Assembly: GCA_900109485.1 (NCBI GenBank) | Contig: FOAY01000020.1 | Span: forward strand, 1-64,000 | Reading direction: 5' to 3' | DNA from: Kosakonia sacchari | GTDB taxonomy: Bacteria > Pseudomonadota > Gammaproteobacteria > Enterobacterales > Enterobacteriaceae | DNA: 64,000 bases | Notes under the pieces: generated by a model | The model's input: the letters and a program-made list of their open reading frames with translations, nothing else | What the model was told of the DNA's origin: nothing | Database searches by the model: none | Shown: positions 62,313 through 64,000 of the stretch, one piece after another | How the letters are laid out: the number at the start of each line of letters is the position of its first letter | Numbering within the stretch: the stretch's first letter is position 1 | Position numbers and translations under genes: made by a program

Positions 62313-62406
62313 AAAAAAAAACCGAATGCAGGGCATTCGGTCATAAGAGGGGTAAACAGACATTCAGATTCGAATGACGGTAATAAATAAAGTTAATGAT
62401 GATAGC
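62313..62406 (-). ncRNA. micF: MicF antisense small RNA
   Basis: On the minus strand the first 35 nt, starting GCTATCATCATTAACTTT, match E. coli MicF as I remember it, including the region that pairs with ompF mRNA and blocks its translation. The 3' end is a perfect 9-bp terminator stem ACCGAATGC-CCT-GCATTCGGT followed by about nine U. Length is about 94 nt (E. coli 93). The middle portion differs. It is divergent from ompC, the standard arrangement; expression is expected to respond to OmpR, SoxS, Rob and MarA. Confidence 0.93.
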
Positions 62407-62560
62407 GTGTTGTATTTTAGTGGCGATTAGGGATTTCGTTTTTGCATTCAGTGCTGTCATTTATTTTTATTTATGTGATTGTTTTTTATTGTGTTTTTAA
62501 TTTTATTTGATTATTCGTGCGATATATATTAGCTATTCGTGCTATAAAAAGTTCCCTCGA

Positions 62561-62605
62561 TTTTACAAAGTGAAACATCTATCATTAAATATGAAACATC
62601 TTCAA
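62561..62605 (+). promoter_or_regulatory. OmpR-box region of ompC
   Basis: TGAAACATCT occurs twice in direct repeat, at 62571-62580 and 62592-62601, spaced 21 bp (two helical turns). This matches the layout of OmpR boxes upstream of E. coli ompC. A third weaker box probably lies at TTTACAAAG (62562-62570). The transcription start is expected near 62650, leaving a leader of about 80 nt. MicC would pair near the ribosome site GAGGGTTAATAAAATG. Confidence 0.8.
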
Positions 62606-62730
62606 AATTTTCGTATCATATTCTCGATGGATTATTTTCCTATTTTAAGCACAATGAATTTGCCAGCTGATTAGAGGGTTAGTCAGCAAGCAGTGGCAAA
62701 TAAAAATGCATATAACAGAGGGTTAATAAA

Positions 62731-63867
62731 ATGAAAGTTAAAGTACTGTCCCTCCTGGTGCCAGCTCTGCTGGTAGCAGGCGCAGCGAATGCGGCTGAAG
62801 TTTACAACAAAGATGGCAACAAATTAGATCTGTACGGCAAAGTAGACGGTTTGCACTATTTCTCTGACGACAAAGGCTCTGATGGCGATCAGACATACGT
62901 GCGTTTCGGCTTCAAAGGTGAAACTCAGGTAAACGATCAGGTTACCGGCTACGGTCAGTGGGAATATAACGTTCAGGCTAACGACACTGAATCTGCAAGC
63001 GATCAGGCATGGACCCGTGTGGCATTCGCCGGTATCCGCGTGGTTGACGCAGGCTCTTTCGACTACGGTCGTAACTACGGCGTAATTTACGACGTAACGT
63101 CCTGGACCGACGTTCTGCCGGAATTCGGCGGTGACACTTACGGTTCAGATAACTTCATGCAACAACGTGCTAACGGCCTTGCCACCTACCGTAACACTGA
63201 CTTCTTCGGTCTGGTTGATGGCCTGAACTTTGCTCTGCAGTATCAGGGTAAAAACGGCAGCGTCAGCGGTGAAAACGACACGGGTCGCAGCACGCTGAAA
63301 CAGAATGGCGACGGCTACGGCGCGTCTCTGACCTACGATCTGGGCGCAGGCTTCAGCGTCGGTGGTGCAATGTCTTCTTCTCGTCGTACTGCTGACCAGA
63401 ACGTGACTACCAATGCTGCTCTGTTCGGCGAAGGCGATCGTGCTGAAGTGTACAGCGGCGGCCTGAAATACGATGCCAACAATATTTACCTGGCGGCACA
63501 GTACTCTCAGACCTATAACGCAACTCGTTTCGGTAACTCTCAGAGCACCAGCGATATCTACGGTTTTGCTAACAAAGCGCAGAACTTTGAAGTGGTTGCG
63601 CAGTACCAGTTCGACTTCGGTCTGCGTCCGTCCATCGCTTACCTGCAATCTAAAGGTAAGGATATCTCCAACAACACCGGTACCGTTAACTACGGTGACC
63701 AGGATATCCTGAAATACATCGATGTTGGCGCGACTTACTACTTCAACAAAAACATGTCCACCTATGTTGATTACAAAATCAACCTGCTGGACGACAACGA
63801 CTTTACCCGTTCTGCCGGTATCTCTACCGACAACATCGTTGCACTGGGCCTGGTTTACCAGTTCTAA
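62731..63867 (+). CDS. ompC: Outer-membrane porin OmpC
   Basis: 378-residue trimeric general porin with 16 strands. Signal peptide [21 protein letters not shown] is cleaved before [23 protein letters not shown]. The constriction-loop-3 motif is [14 protein letters not shown], and the last residue is phenylalanine (ALGLVYQF). It is 11 residues longer than E. coli OmpC, with changes in the surface loops (for example [16 protein letters not shown]). Regulated by EnvZ/OmpR; micF lies upstream. Confidence 0.96.
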   Translation: MKVKVLSLLVPALLVAGAANAAEVYNKDGNKLDLYGKVDGLHYFSDDKGSDGDQTYVRFGFKGETQVNDQVTGYGQWEYNVQANDTESASDQAWTRVAFAGIRVVDAGSFDYGRNYGVIYDVTSWTDVLPEFGGDTYGSDNFMQQRANGLATYRNTDFFGLVDGLNFALQYQGKNGSVSGENDTGRSTLKQNGDGYGASLTYDLGAGFSVGGAMSSSRRTADQNVTTNAALFGEGDRAEVYSGGLKYDANNIYLAAQYSQTYNATRFGNSQSTSDIYGFANKAQNFEVVAQYQFDFGLRPSIAYLQSKGKDISNNTGTVNYGDQDILKYIDVGATYYFNKNMSTYVDYKINLLDDNDFTRSAGISTDNIVALGLVYQF

Positions 63868-63886
63868 GTTCGTAACAACGATTGCT

Positions 63887-63910
63887 AAGGCGCCGCAAGG
63901 CGCCTTTTTT
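63887..63910 (+). terminator. Terminator after ompC
   Basis: AGGCGCC and GGCGCCT form a perfect 7-bp stem with a GCAA loop, followed by TTTTTT. Confidence 0.92.
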
Positions 63911-63960
63911 ATTGTCCGGTTTTTGATGTACGCTTGCCGCCAGCAAGGAGATAACAGGCA

Positions 63961-64000
63961 ATGACAATGACTATTTTCCGCAGCTTTGTGGCCGCCGCGC
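63961..64000 (+). CDS. Start of a gene, probably apbE (cut by window end)
   Basis: ATG at 63961 is preceded by AAGGAG (about 10 nt upstream) and opens MTMTIFRSFVAAA, the beginning of a possible signal sequence. In E. coli the gene after ompC is apbE, the FAD:protein FMN transferase lipoprotein. Only 13 codons are visible, so identity rests on position. ATG 63967 is an alternative start. Confidence 0.45.
   Translation, partial: MTMTIFRSFVAAA

Overview
The window is chromosomal DNA of a member of the Enterobacteriaceae. Gene content, gene order and protein sequences match the Escherichia/Salmonella/Enterobacter core (pta-ackA, yfbVUTSR, alaA, lrhA, nuoA-N, rbn-elaAB, menFDHBCE, nudI-yfaZ-yfaY, glpCBA/glpTQ, yfaE-nrdBA, ubiG, gyrA, rcsCBD, micF, ompC). 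It is not E. coli K-12. A cheV gene lies after nuoN. pmrD, arn and ais are absent between menE and nudI. yfaL is absent between ubiG and nrdA. An Enterobacter/Kosakonia-like genus is plausible, but I cannot name the species from this window.

Layout. 1-350 is the 3' end of an IS4-family element. 402-3824 (minus) is the acetate switch, ackA-pta. 4162-7861 (plus) is yfbV, yfbU, yfbT and yfbS. 7899-9793 (minus) is yfbR and alaA. A 952-bp AT-rich gap precedes lrhA. After a 623-bp leader/promoter region comes the 13-gene complex I operon nuoA-N (12308-27550). 27617-29636 (minus) is cheV and rbn. 29703-37613 (plus) is elaA, elaB and the menaquinone genes menF-D-H-B-C-E. A Rpn-family nuclease gene follows, then nudI (minus), yfaZ and yfaY. 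41105-47863 is the glycerol-3-phosphate regulon: glpABC (minus) divergent from glpTQ (plus). 47976-51696 (minus) is aerobic ribonucleotide reductase nrdAB with yfaE. ubiG (minus) and gyrA (plus) diverge. rcsC (plus) converges on rcsDB (minus). The window ends with the micF small RNA, ompC and the first codons of a gene that is probably apbE.

How the genes work together. Much of the window is respiration and redox metabolism. Complex I feeds quinones, menFDHBCE and ubiG make menaquinone and ubiquinone, and GlpABC is the anaerobic quinone-linked glycerol-3-phosphate dehydrogenase. Pta-AckA handles overflow acetyl-CoA. A second theme is the envelope and motility: RcsCDB phosphorelay, OmpC/MicF, LrhA (repressor of motility in E. 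coli) and CheV, which has a good flagellar sigma-28 promoter match.

Nearly all coding sequence is ordinary core genome, and I found no convincing undescribed multi-gene system. The less ordinary material is between genes. Several multi-gene units carry strong hairpins between cistrons (ackA-pta, nuoB-nuoC, nuoF-nuoG, nuoL-nuoM, nrdA-nrdB), and the alaA and nuo leaders are strongly structured. Other points of interest are the Rpn gene at the emptied arn locus, the IS4 end next to pta, and a CinA-like protein that lacks its catalytic serine.
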